A stretch of 64,000 bases of DNA, taken from positions 372,001-436,000 of the forward strand of contig JAEHOE010000030.1 of NCBI GenBank assembly GCA_016858145.1. The letters run 5' to 3'. This document shows, in pieces, positions 44,514 through 56,641 of the stretch; within the stretch, counting starts at the first letter, position 1, and each line of letters starts with the position of its first letter. Made by a program: the position numbers and the translations under genes. The notes under the pieces were generated by a model. That model saw only the letters and a program-made list of their open reading frames with translations, was not told the origin of the DNA and did not search any database. This DNA is from Edaphochlamys debaryana. Lineage: Eukaryota; Chlorophyta; Chlorophyceae; Chlamydomonadales.

Positions 44514-47500
44514 ATGCCTCCCCCGCTCCGGGCCCCCCGGTGGCCCCGGAGGCCGCCCCCAACGCCTCCACGGTGCCGTCAGGCGGCCCGGGCGACGCAA
44601 TCCTCCCCGCCAAAATCGCCGCTGCCCTGGCGGGCGGCGCGAGCGTGGGCGGCAGCGTCGGGAGCGCCGCCAGCGCCAACGCAGACCACATGTTCGTTGC
44701 CATGCCCGGGAAACTGGCGGCAGCTAGGGCGTCACGTGAGGCCACGGAACGCGCCGCGGCGCTGGCGGCAGGGGGGCGGGCGGCCTCGATCGGCAGCGGC
44801 ACGAGCGGCGGCGTCACGGCGCTAACGTTCTCGGGCCTGCCCCGGCGCGCGGGCTCCACCCAGCACACGGGTGGGGCGGGGGACTTTTTCGAGGGCGAGC
44901 CGGACATGCTGGAGGGGGAGGAGGGGGAGCCGGAGGCGGCGGACGGGCCGTCGCTCACCCTGGGCATGACGCGGGGCGGCCGGGCGCTGGCGCAGAGCTC
45001 CCTCCCGGCCACCGGCGCCGGCGCGGGGGCCCTTTCCGGCGGCGGCAGCGGTGCGGGCGGGCTGGGCCCCACTCCTCCGGGGGCGGGGCTGCACGTGCGT
45101 CCACACTCCCACCAGGGGGGCCAGGCGCACGGCGGCGCCGACGGGGCCGTGGGCGGCAGCAGCGGGGCGGCGGGGCATGGCGGCGTGTCGAGTCAGTCGG
45201 TCACATTCCTGGTGTCGTCGGGGCAGCACTCGACGCCGACGGCAGCGATGGTGGCGGCGGCGGCGCTGGCAGCGTCGCGGGGGTCGGGGTCGCCGTCGGT
45301 AGGGTACGGGTCGCCTCCGCTGGTACCCTCGGGCGGGTTGCCGCCGCCGCCTGGCAGCCGCGGCGCGCTGGGCGGGCCTGCGATGCTGGCGGCAGCGCTG
45401 GCGTCGCCGCCGTCCTCGGGGGCCGGGTCGCCGCTGCCGGCGGCGGCGGCGTCGCCCGTGGCGGCGCCGCCGGCGGTGTCGACGCCGCCGCCGGTGCGTG
45501 TGTCTGCCATGACGACGGCCACCATGCTGGCAGGCGACGGCGCCGCCAGCGGCTCCGCCAGCGGCGGCGGCGGCGGCGGGCGGCACCGGGGCCTCATGCT
45601 GGCGGCGCCGCCGTCGCCGCCGTCAACGGCCGGCGGCGGCGACGGGCAGGACTTGCCGGTTGCGTGGCGGGACGTCTCCACCAACGCCTCCACTAGCGCC
45701 AACACCACACCGCACCTCACCGGCGAAGCCTACGGCGCCCTGCAGGAGGGCCCGGAGACCCCCGGCGGCGGCGGCGGCGGCGCCGGCGCCGGCGCGCGGT
45801 CCGTCGAGCCCGACGCCGCCGACGCCGGGCCCTGGATGGCCGCCCTGCCCGGCGAGCGCTCCCGCTCCACTTCCTCCGTGCACGCCGGCCCGGCCTCCGC
45901 CGCCGCCGCCGGCGGCGGCCTCGGCGGCGGCCTCGGCTCCGCCGTGGTCAAACACTCCCGCCTCCGCGCCTCCGCCGGCCGGGTCGGCAGCCCAGGGCCC
46001 GACGGATCCTCAACGGGCGCTGGGACCGGCACGGCAACCGCGTCCGGATCTGTAACGGCGGCGGCGCTAGGCATGGGCCTGCCGTCGATTGAAATGGAAC
46101 CCCAGCACATGGAGCACGGCAGTTTTGCGCCGTCGGCGGCGGATCTGATGGCGGGGCGGCGCCAGCTGGCGTCGTCGCCGCACGGGCCCGGGCCCGCGTA
46201 CCGGGTCGCGCCGCCGGCTCCGTTGCAGCGTTACGAAACCGACCCTGGCATGGGCCCTCTTTCGCCTTCGACGGAGGCGGGCCTCTCGGGCAGCACCGGC
46301 GGCCCGGACTTTTTGTTTTCGCCGTCGGGGACTCTCCCGGGCGTGGCGGGGGGCCTGGGGGTCGGCGGCGGCCCGGCAACGCCAGGGGTGACGGCGGCGG
46401 CGGCAGCGGGGGCTGGGGGGGCGGCGGCGCAGTCGGGGCTCGGCGGGAGGTCGAGCGCGGGGCCCAGGCCGGGGCGGCGGAGGCTGGAGGGCGGCGGAGG
46501 CTCGACGGAGCTGGGGACGCTTGCTTCGGTTACCGAGACCGGACTGGATCCAGACGGCCTCAGCGCCGCCTCGTCGTTCACCGTACGGCAAACAGCATGG
46601 GATGCGGAGGACGAGCTTCTGGATCGCGCCCGTGCGAGGCGTGCGGTGCGCACGCTGACGGCGGCGGCGAACGGCTCGGGCGCGGCAGCGGCGCCGGGGG
46701 CGCTGGTCTCGCCGGCGGCGGCGGCGGGCCCCGGCAAGGCGGCGGCGCTGGCGGCGCCTCGCTCCGCCGACGCCGCCGATGACGTGGACGGGGACGGCGA
46801 CGTCGTACCCGCGCTCGGGCCCGGGGGCCCGTACGGTGCCGTACGGTCCGGCGCGCACCCGCGGTCGTACTACGACCCGGCGGCGGCGGCGGGCGGCGGC
46901 GGCGGCCCGCCGCCGACCAAGCCCGTGATCCGGCTCAACCACCAACCGGGGCACCGGCGGTTGCCCAACCGCCACGCCTCCATGCCTGCCATGAAGCGCG
47001 GGCAGCAGCGCGGCGGCCCAGCCACTGGGCCGGGTGTCGTACATGGGCCGCCGAGCAGCATCATTGGCGACGGCGACGGCGCGTCAACGCTCGGCGACGG
47101 CGACCGGGAGTCGGGCGCCGCCGCCGTGCTGGGCTCGCTGGCGGGCTGCTTCGTACCGGAGGATGACGTGGCGCCGGATAGCCCCGGGAACGGCACGTCC
47201 GTACCGCTGGCGCTCATGGCGGCGGGCGGCGCCGGCGCCGCCGGCAACAGCGGCAACCCGTCGTACATTGTGACGAACTCGTACCGCCGCATGCCCAGCG
47301 AGGCGAGCCCCGTCATGAGTCAGGTCTCCGCCGCCTCGTCGTACACTACGGGTCTGACGACGGGCGGCGCGGGCATGTACGGGCTCAATTTCGTACATGG
47401 CGCCGGCGGCGCCGGCGGGGGCACGGGCAGCCCTGGGAGTCAGCCGCTGCCCCACCGCGTCATGCCCGGCTCCGCGGCGGCGGCGATGACGGGCTCTAGC

Positions 47501-50500
47501 GGCGGCGGCGGCGGCGGCGGGCCCTTTGGTTCGGCGGCGCCCGTACGGCAGTCGTCCAGGCTGGGCGCGAGCAGCTCGGCGGCGGTCGGGCCGGCGGCGG
47601 CGGGTGTGTGGGCGGCGTCGGTGCTCACCAGCGGCGCCGCCATCGGCACTGGCGGCGGCACGGCAGCCTCCGGCGCCGCTGGCGGCGGCGGCGGCCACGA
47701 CAGCGGCGGCCTGGCCCTCCTCCACGGCTCCATAGAGCTGCACCTGGCCGCCGGCGTCGCCGCCATGTCCGCCGCCGCCGGCAGCGGCGCCGTCGGCAGC
47801 GGCGCCGTCGGCAGCGGCGCCGCCACCGCCGCCGCGCCCCGCGTCACGCCAGCCTTCCTCAGCCACGCCGGCAGCGGCAACCTCGGCGGCGGCGGCGGCC
47901 GGGCCGACGCCTGCGGCTCGCCCCAGATCGTCTCGACGGCGGCGGCGGCGGCGGCGGCGGCGGGCAGCCCCGGGGTGACGGCGGCGCAGCAGGCCGCGCC
48001 CGTGTCCGGCGCCGTCGTCAGCGGGCGGCTCAGCAGCAACCACGGAGTGGCTCCTGGCGGCGGGCCGTTGGCCTCCCCTGCCCCCGTGTCGAACCTGGCG
48101 GCGCTGCATAAGGCAGTGGAGCGGCTGATGCTGCAGGTGGGTTGGGTAGGGTGGGGGTGGGTGGGGTGGATGGGCGCCCCCGGTGGGGTTGTGGGTGGGG
48201 TGGGGGGTGGGCTGGGGGTATGGGAGGAGGGGGGGGCCGGGAGCGACGGAGCTGGGGGCTTGTGCAAGGGGTGCGTCGTGCGCGTTTGGTGGCTGGACGA
48301 CAAGGGTTGCACGGAGGCATCGCGTGGGGCGGGGGCAGGTGGGGACGGGGCGTCGGGATGCTGTTCTCGGAGGTCGCACAGCACGGGTCGGAGGGTCTGC
48401 GAGAACGAGTAGGGCGAACCGTGGCCACCGTCGGTGTGGGCTTGGAGCCGGCGCCCTCCCCAGGCCGCCCGCGAGAGGGGCCAGGCGGGCCGCCCCCACC
48501 AGGGATGCAAGGGGGGAGCCAGCAGGGGCCGTGCGCCCTCGCTCCATCCCTCTCGCCATCCCTGCCCGGCCCATCCCCAATTCCTGTCTCCCCGCTATCG
48601 CACAGCCTCCGGCTACGGTTCGCGCATTTCGTCAAGCGACCACCCCTCCCCCCTCCCCAAGCGATCACCCCTCCCCTCCCCCCCCAGGACGCGGGCCTCT
48701 ACTCCAAGGTGCAGGCCTCCATGCAGGGCATATCCTCACTGGCCAAGGTGGGGTGGGGATGGGGGGGAAGCAGGGGGGGGGGGGCTGTGAGGCCCTGAGG
48801 CGGTAGGCCTGCAGCAGCAGAACACCAACCGCCAACCGCCACCCACCAACTGCCAACTGCCAACCGCAGGAGACGTCCAAGCTGGAGTTCGTCCGCGACG
48901 CCAGCGGCGCCACGGTGATCAACCAGTACGTCGTGGTCAAGACGCTGGGGCGGGGCGCGTTCGGCAAGGTCAAGCTCTGCCTAAACACGCTCGACGGCCA
49001 GCTGTACGCGGTCAAGGTGCGGCGTGCGGCGCGTGCGGCGTGTGCTGTGGTTTGTAGAGGTCGCAGTGCATCCACGCTGCCCTCACCTGTCAGCCGCCGC
49101 AAACCCCCCTACACGCACGCGCCCCACACACACCCCACCCACACACTCCCCACCCCTCCCCACCCCACCCACCCCCAGATGATCAACCGGGCCCACCTCT
49201 TGCGGCAGCTGCAGAAGCCCGCCCGCCCGCTGCGGCGGCGCGCCCCCCCGCCCCGCAACACCTCGGACACGGGCCTGGTGGGCCTGCACATGCACCGCAC
49301 GCAGACCGAGGGCAACCTCTCCATCTCCCACACCAACATCTCCACATTCGGCAACGCGGCGCAGGTGGGGGGGGAGGGAGGGAGCGGGGGATGGGGAGGG
49401 GGGAAAGAAGGGAGAGGGAAGGCAGGCGGGATGGAGGGAGGGGAGAGGGAGAAAGAGGAGGAGGGAGCAAGCGAGCGCGGCCATGGGAGGGTCTTGGGCG
49501 GAACTCCGACAGGCTTGAGTCCCGGGCTCCCCTCCTCCGCCTTCTCAACCCTCCCCTCCCTTACCCGCCCCCCTCCCCCCCCCTCTCCCCCCCCCCCCCA
49601 GGCCGCCATGCCCGCCCGTGCCTCCATGGACGATGCCTCCCCCATGGCCGCCATCATGCGGGAGATCGCCGTGATGAAGAAGGTGGGGGCGGGGGGAAGA
49701 GGGGGGGGGAAAGCGTGTGTGTTTCGGCACGCGTCGGGGGGAGGCCGTGGCTGTCTCATGGGGAGGGAAGGCAGAGGGCGTGAGGGGCTGCTCGTGTAAG
49801 CCGAGGGGATTTAGGCGCGGCAGGAAACCGGCCGGGCTGTGTGTGTTGCGGATCAAGACCTGCCTCCCCTTGACCTGCCTCGCCCCTCCACCCTCCCATG
49901 CGTCAGCGATCACCCTCGCCACACACACACCTCCCCTTCCCCCTCTAACTCCCCCCTACCCTCTACCCCTCCCCCCCCTGTCAGGTGGACCACCCCCACG
50001 TGGTGCGCCTGCACGAGGTGATCGACCCCCCCGGCTCCTCCTACCTCATGATGGTCATGGAATACTGCGAGGGCGGCTGCGTCATGGAGACGCGCCAGCA
50101 GACCGGCCTCACGCCCCTGGGCGAGGAGCGGGCGCGGGAGTACTTCCGACAGGTGCGTGCGTGCGAGGTGCTGGGTGGGGGGGGGGGGGCAGAGCGGTGG
50201 GCAGGCGCGCAAACGTAAACCAAGCGGCGCTGAAAGCGGTGCCAGTAGTTTTAGGAGGGACTACCGGCACCGGGGGTTTAAGCTGGATAAACAAGGCTAG
50301 TAGTAGGCTAGCTGTGTCGGTTGCTTCAGCTCCTTGTGCTGTACCACCCCCCCTCTACCATATCCCCCGCTGTCAGGCCTGCCTGGGCCTCGACTACCTG
50401 CACTACAACTCTGTCGTACATGGGGATCTCAAGCCGGAGAACATGCTGGTGTCGGGGGCGGGCGCGCTCAAGATCGCGGATTTCGGATCCAGCAGATTCA

Positions 50501-53500
50501 TGGGGGGCGACCCGGGAGACGCCACCAAGACGTCATGCACGCCCGCCTTCCAGGTGGGTGGGGGGTCCGAGGAAGGGTGCGGGGCGGGGGGTCCCCAAGG
50601 AAACTGATGTCACACCTGCATCTGTGCCGCCCAAAACACGCCTTCCTCCACGTCTTCCCCCCTCCCCCTCCCTCTCCCTGTCCACCACCCCCCTCCCCCA
50701 GTCCCCCGAGGAGATCGGGCACATGCCCGTGGACCCCTACGCCGCCGACCTGTGGGCGCTGGGCTGCTGCCTGTTCGTGTTCGTGTTCGGGCGGCTGCCC
50801 TTCGTGGGGTCGTGCGTGGTGGGTTTGGGGGTCAGGGGGCGGGGCGGGGTCGGGGGATGCAGGGGTGTGTCATGGGAGGCACGGCACACACGGGGAGGGA
50901 AGGGCATGGCTGCCCTTGATCGATGGAGGCGCCGACCACCAGGCTTGGCTGCCCTTCGTGGGGTTGGGTACGGGGTGGTTGGGGGTTGATGATTGAAGGG
51001 GTAGGAAGCCGTCCGCTTTCGTCAGGGCCGCGCCGGCATCCAACGAACCGCCCCCCAACGATTTTCCAACCGCCCCAACTACCCCTCGCTAACCTTCAAC
51101 CAACCCCAACCGCAGGTGGACATCTACCGCGCCATCCTGACCCGCCCCCACGCCTACCCCGGGGACGTGTCCGCCTCCCCCGCCCTGCGGGACCTCATCA
51201 ACCGCATGCTGGACAAGAACCCGGCGGCACGGCCCAGCCTCGAGGTGGGGGGGGAGGGGAGGGGAGGGGAGGGGAGGGGAGGGGAGGGGAGGGGAGGGAA
51301 GGGGAGGGGAGGGGAGGGGAGGGGAGGGGAGGGGAGGGGGAAGGGAGGGAGGGCGGGGAGGGAGGGGGGGGAGGGGAGGGGAGGGGAGGGGAGGGGAGGG
51401 GAGGGGAGGGGAGGGGAGGGGAGGGGAGGGGAGGGGAGGGGGAGGGGAGGGGAGGGGAGGGGGAGGGGAGGGAGGGCGGGGAGGGAGGGGGGGGAGGGAG
51501 GGGGGGGGAGGGAGGGGGAGGAAAGTGGGAATGCGAAGTGCGCGGCCTTGGAGAGCACGGTGGGCAGCCAGGGGCAGCGCCTCCTCTCCCTTCGGTACCC
51601 AAGCCTCAGCCCTCGGTGGACAACACTTTCCGCCGACATGGACCTCAATCAAACTTCTCGGTGGTATGTTCGCAAGCTTCGCAAGGTATGCTTCCCTGGC
51701 GTCAGCGCGATCCCGCTCAGCAACAAACACCCCTTCCTCTCTCCACTCCCCACTCCCCGCAGGCCATCGCGCAGCACGAGTGGGTGACGGCCGGGGGGGC
51801 GCTGCCGCCGCTGCCGCTGCTGGCGGCCGCCTCCAGCCAGGGCGCGGCACGGCCGGCCGTCATCATGGTCTCGCACGCGGAACAGGTGGGGGCCGGGGGG
51901 AAACGGAGGGGGTGGGGGGGGAGCGTGTCGTGTGTGTTTCGACACGCGTCGGCGGTCTGCGCGGGCCGTCATCATGGTCTCGCACGCGGAGCAGGTGGGG
52001 GCCGGGGGGAAACGGAGGGGGTGGGGGGGGAGCGTGTCGTGTGTGTTTCGACACGCGTCGGCGGTCTGCGCGGGCAGTCATCATGGTCTCGCACGCGGAG
52101 CAGGTGGGGATGCGGCGGGGGGGCAACGGAGGGGGTTGGGGGGTGGGGTGGGAGGAAGGGGGGCGAGAGAAGCGTCGATTGGTTCCCTCCGCCTAGCTCC
52201 CCACCGCGCTGGACCTCGGTGCGCATCGGGCTCGCCGGCCGCCGCCCCACTCGCCCTCCATTTGGAGACACGGCCCCTCACTCCCTCACTCCTACCCCCC
52301 CACACACTCAGGCCAATGCCATTGACCGCTCCTCCCTGGTCTCCCTAATCCGGGCACGACTCAAGGTCCGGGGGGTGAAGATGTGGGGGGTGGCGGGTGG
52401 GGGAAGACGAGGGCGGCTGCCGCGGGGATGGGGAGGTGGAAGGGGGCTGCAGGCAATAAGCTCCAGGGGCGGGTCCGTACCTGCAGGGTCATAAGGGGTT
52501 TCAAAGGGTGGGTCAGGGGTTTGCCTCGGAGGACTGCCTTGACGCCCTCCCTGTGCCCCCCGTGCATCTGTGCGTTGTGAGGAGCGCAGGAGAAGACGTG
52601 CGCACCCGGGGAGTACCTGTTCAAGTGAGCGGCACGGGGCCGGGGGCTCGGGGGTTCGGGGTCGAGTCCGGGGGATGCTGAAGCATGCACTGCTGAGGGC
52701 AGTCGGGTGGGGGAAGCCGGGTGCTCGGGGTCGGGGCTCGGGCAGTCGGGGTGTGTCGGCGTGGTCCGCACGGACGGACGAGGGGCGGGTGTGCATGCGT
52801 TCCTATTGTCGGTTAACGCACCCTGAGCTGGCTTCGGGCCCGGACCGGCCGATGCCCCACGCCCAACCGAACCCAACCGCCGCCGCGAACCCCTCTGCAA
52901 CCGCAGGGAAGGCGAGGAGGCGCACTGCGTGTACATGATCATGGCGGGCGCCGTAGAGCTGACTCAGCACCTACGGCGCCCGCCGGGCCGTACAGGCGGC
53001 GGTCATGGCGGCGGCGGCGGCGGCGGCGCGTCGGGGCACGTGGGCGGGTCGACGTCCGGGACCGGCATGGGCGGCGCGGCGGTTGGCGTGTACGAACGCG
53101 CGTCTGTCGCACGCGGCGGCGGCGGATCTGCCGGGGAGGATGCTGACGCGGACGCGTCCTTCAGCGTGGATCTGGACGAGAGTCTGACTCTGGATCCAAC
53201 CGACGGCGAGGGGCTGTTCCCCGAGGGAATGAACATCATCGACGGCAAACTCCACATCGACCGCCAGCAGGTGCGTGCGTGCCGTACAGGCTGCTGCATG
53301 TCGTACAGGTTGCTGGGTGTGTCGTACAGGTTGATTGTCGTACAGAGGTCGCGACGTGTTCTTACTGCCACATGCCGACTCCACTGGCGCTGCAGCGCGG
53401 CACTCTGGTGCGCCGGCCGGCACCCAGTCGGCACCCGCCTACCCCCCCTTCCTGCGCCGCAACTGCCCCCTCTGGCGCCCCCCCTCTGCCCCCTCTAACC

Positions 53501-54623
53501 CGCCCCCCCCCAGGCCATTGAGATGCGGCGGCGCATGCAGGGGCAGCTGCTGGGGGACAACGCGGAGTACGTGGTGGAGGTGAGGGGGGGAGGGGGGAGG
53601 GGAGAGGGGAGAGGCGGTGCAAGCAAGTCGCGGCCAGCGAGAGCCGATGCGCACCCAGGGTCAGAGCGTGGGTGATGAGGTGGGCGCATTGGACTGTCCC
53701 TTGAAAGGACGCCCACGCTCACCCCAGCCTTGTACCCACCATCCCCACCCCACCCCACCCCATAGGTCAAGGGCCCTGGCTCCGTGATCGGCGAGATGGG
53801 TCTGGACGAGTCCACCACCACCACCCACCGCGTATCGGCGCGCGCCCGGGGGCCCGTCACCGTGGTCAAGCTGACCGAGGAGAACTTCTTCAAGGCCCTT
53901 TTAGCGATGTACGGCGGCGGCGGCGGCGGCTCAACCGTCTCGTCTACCCTAACCGCCAGCTCCGTGTCCGCCGCCACCGCGCCCGCCGGCGGCGGCGGCG
54001 GCGGTACCGCAGGTGGCGGCGGCGCCGCATCCGCGGCCACGGGTCTGTCGGCGCAGCATCTGATGGTGATGCAGTACCTCGAGGATTCTGGATCTTTCGC
54101 GACCTACCAGGCGCCGGTGGCGGGCGGCGGCGGCGGCGGCGGCGCGTACGGCACTCCGGGGCGGTTCTCGTTGGACGCCGCATCAGCAACCATGAGCCTC
54201 GGCCGCCACCACCCGCACCCGCACCACTACGCCGGCGCCGGCCAGGCGCCGCCGCGGGCCGGCCTGACGGCGGCGTCGACTGGCGCGCCGCCGGCGCCGT
54301 CGGCGGCGGCTGCCAAAGCCTTCGTCGTCTCCGCCGCGTCGCGCCTGCCGGCGACGGGAGCCGCCGCCGCCGCCGCCAGCGCCGCCGCGGCGGCGTTCGG
54401 GACCGTTGTCAGCACCCGCGGCCACCCGCCGCGGGTGGTCAACGCCGCCGCCGCCGCGGCGTCGGCCGCCGCCGGCGCCTTTGGCTCGGTGGTTGGGGGC
54501 GGCGAGGGGCGGTCGGGCGGGCCGCACTCCATACTCGGTCAGACGCTCAACACCATTCACTCAATCAACGCGTCCAGGGGCGGCCACGCGACCACCTCCG
54601 AGGAAGGAATCGCAGACCTGTGA
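44514..54623 (+). CDS. CaMKK/GRIK-like protein kinase with cyclic-nucleotide-binding-like domain
   Basis: Exons: 44514-48136, 48688-48747, 48870-49016, 49179-49364, 49602-49682, 49985-50152, 50377-50553, 50702-50818, 51116-51244, 51763-51885, 52312-52365, 52590-52624, 52907-53270, 53514-53579, 53766-54623; about 2,060 residues. The first is a 3.6-kb Gly/Ala/Ser-rich low-complexity exon. The kinase has the Gly loop GRGAFGKV, lysine in [12 protein letters not shown] (Gly where most kinases have Arg), DFG, and the activation end [12 protein letters not shown]. The HGD form and CTPAF are typical of the LKB1/CaMKK/plant GRIK (SnAK) group that activates SnRK1/AMPK kinases. An insert (residues from 49179-49682) splits the N-lobe. 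C-terminal, [20 protein letters not shown] and GEMGLDES with [13 protein letters not shown] fit a cyclic-nucleotide-binding fold, then a Gly/Ala tail. The start is unresolved: the frame is open from 44180 and the first in-frame ATG is 44690. Exon 9 may end at 50815 or 50818. Confidence 0.85.
50793..50963 (+). repeat. Duplicated exon tail in kinase intron
   Basis: GGCTGCCCTTCGTGGGG, the end of the exon at 50818, is repeated exactly at 50947-50963 in the following intron, 154 bp on. Confidence 0.7.
51245..51526 (+). repeat. (GGGGA)n purine tract in kinase intron
   Basis: About 280 bases of almost pure G/A, mostly GGGGA units broken by a few GGGA and GGC interruptions, starting directly at the splice donor. 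It could form G-quadruplex or triplex DNA. A shorter (GGGGA) run sits just after the donor at 1574 in GRV2. Confidence 0.9.
51858..52103 (+). repeat. Three tandem copies of exon tail plus donor in kinase
   Basis: A 28-base exon end (CATCATGGTCTCGCACGCGG with flanks) followed by AG|GTGGGG ends at 51885, 51994 and 52103: two exact 109-bp steps, including the intron sequence GTGTGTTTCGACACGCGTCGG (split). Only the first donor keeps the downstream frame. Confidence 0.9.
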
Positions 54624-55954
54624 GCGGGCTTGTATGGAAAGCTGGCCGCTTGGCCGCCGGCCGCCGGCGCGGATGATTGGGCCCGCCTGGGCGCGTGTAC
54701 GTCTGGTCGTGGGCCTGAAGGGGCCTCGGACGGGCCCTGCGGCTGGCGCGCATTCCGACCAAGGGCGGGAGCCGCGCGGACGCCCCAGGGCCCAAGAGGC
54801 CCCAGATCCCGATTAGAGGAGGGCCCGCGCTGGCATGGTGATCTGGGCCCGGCTGGGCCTGAGCGGGCCTTCAGGACGGCGGCTGGGCCCAATGGGTGGA
54901 GGCGGACCCTTGCTACGGGGGCGTGGAGGCAAGGAGGAACGAACCCGCTCGAGGCGGAATGGAGGGGTGGGGCCGGAGGAGCTCCCGCCGTACGAGCTGC
55001 TCTGACTCGTGCGTCGCCCAATGTAGCTACGGCGGCCGCCGCCCGCGTGCGTTGTACGGTACGTGCATGCGGCGCATGGCATTTGTACGGGCAATACGGC
55101 AGGGCAGTGTCAAGAAACGCATGGGTGTCCAACAAGATCTCGGCCCCAGGCCGCGTTGTGATGATGCACGGTTGACTCAATCTGACGGTCATGGGCGGCC
55201 GTCGCCATAGGCCGGGTTTCGCATGCGATGGGGCCTTCGCGCCAGGCGTGCGCTTGGCCCATTCTCGGGGCTGGTGAATTCAAGATCCAGATCTAGATCC
55301 CACTCCCGCTCCCGAGCGCGTGTGCAGCGAGGGACGGAGACGCGGCTTCTGTACTGGGGGTGGTGCGTGCTGGTGGGGTGGGGCGGTGGTATGCAACGGA
55401 CGCGGTTCTGACGGCAGGCCGGGTGGGGGCGGAATGCGACGGGCGGCCGGGCGAGATGGCGGGGGTAACACTGATGGGTAGACTGCTCGAGAGCTGAATC
55501 GGTGTGGGGGCGCGGCAGGGCGGTGTCTGCAGGTTGGAGGTAGGGGCGCTCGAAGCTTACGTGCGCTTGGGTGATGCGTGGGGCCAATCCAGTGAGGTCA
55601 ATCCAGTGGCCAATGCCCCTCCCAGGGACGGCGGTGCAGAGTGGGTAGGCCAGGGCGAAAGGGAAGGGCGCTTCAATAATGCCAAGGAGGGCCGAGAGGT
55701 CCCATCATCGCGCGCCAGGAGGAGGGGCAGCAGGCAACTTAGAAGCGGATGGGGCCGAGGGCGGGGAGGTGAAAGGAGGGCTGGGAGTTTTTGCGCCGAA
55801 AGGCCCGCTGTTCTGCCCGGCAGGTGTGTGTGTGCGTGTGTGTGTGTGTGTGTGCTTCAACTCATGGATGCATTCGTGTGTCTGTTTGCGCTGGGAATGT
55901 GTCATTTGCGGAAGCTGTGGCGGGTTGCTTTGCACGTGCCCCCAGTCTCCAGGC
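54624..55954. other. Intergenic region after the kinase
   Basis: No exon or TGTAA signal seen. A TG-rich microsatellite occupies about 55823-55854. Confidence 0.5.
55823..55854 (+). repeat. (TG)n microsatellite
   Basis: Sixteen TG units with one C interruption. Confidence 0.9.
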
Positions 55955-56300
55955 CTGGCACCCGGGGGCTGCGGGGACGATGGGCGGATCCTGCTGGTGT
56001 GTTGCGAGCATGGCATTGCGTGGGGACGCGAGGCGGCGCATCGGACGGTTCGCCGGTGCTTGTGTGGTTGCGCCTTGCAGCGTGGGGCTTGCATCGTGAG
56101 TGTTCTCGATGTGCGTTCGGTGGGTTGCGGGGTCTGGTTCTCTGCCGCGCCGCTGAGCTTGCTTGCTCCGGCGCAGCGTGCAATCATGCCGCATCAAGAG
56201 GCCCTCCAACCATCAGTACAGGCAGCACCAGTGCCGGGGCTCCGGGGGGTTTTGCCCTGCTTGCCCCAGCGGCTGCTGGTGCGTATTGAGGACGGGGCGC
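55955..56300 (+). repeat. Dispersed repeat C, copy 2
   Basis: Matches 33495-33790 in reverse complement up to about 56215; what follows to 56300 is less certain. No coding exon. Confidence 0.65.
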
Positions 56301-56641
56301 GGCCGTAGGTCGGGGTGTGCTAGCTGGCTGCTACTGCTTGGGGTTGCATGTGCGGATGCAGGCACAGGGAAGCAATGCAGGGCAATGCGAGCGTGGGGGT
56401 CATCCTTGCCGCTTTTAACCAGCCGGCCGGCGACCAACTTGCTTTGCCTTGACCGCTGCAAGTAACACGGCAGCATGCCCACCCACCCACCTTCTGGCGC
56501 TGTACTGATGATCTGGGGCCCAGAACGGCTGGTCCCGCACGTACATGGGTCGATGGGTGCCCCCTCAGCTGTTTCGCACCTGCATCTACCGTCGCCACAG
56601 CTCCACACTGTCCACATTACCGTCCGCTGCTCCGCTCCCTC

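Noticed and set aside
51245..51526. CRISPR-like or regular spaced repeat
   Set aside because: It is a simple GGGGA tract without spacers, in a eukaryotic intron.
51858..52103. Tandem donor copies as pure assembly error
   Set aside because: Cannot be excluded for this locus, but the copies differ by substitutions and similar duplications with divergence occur in three other genes.
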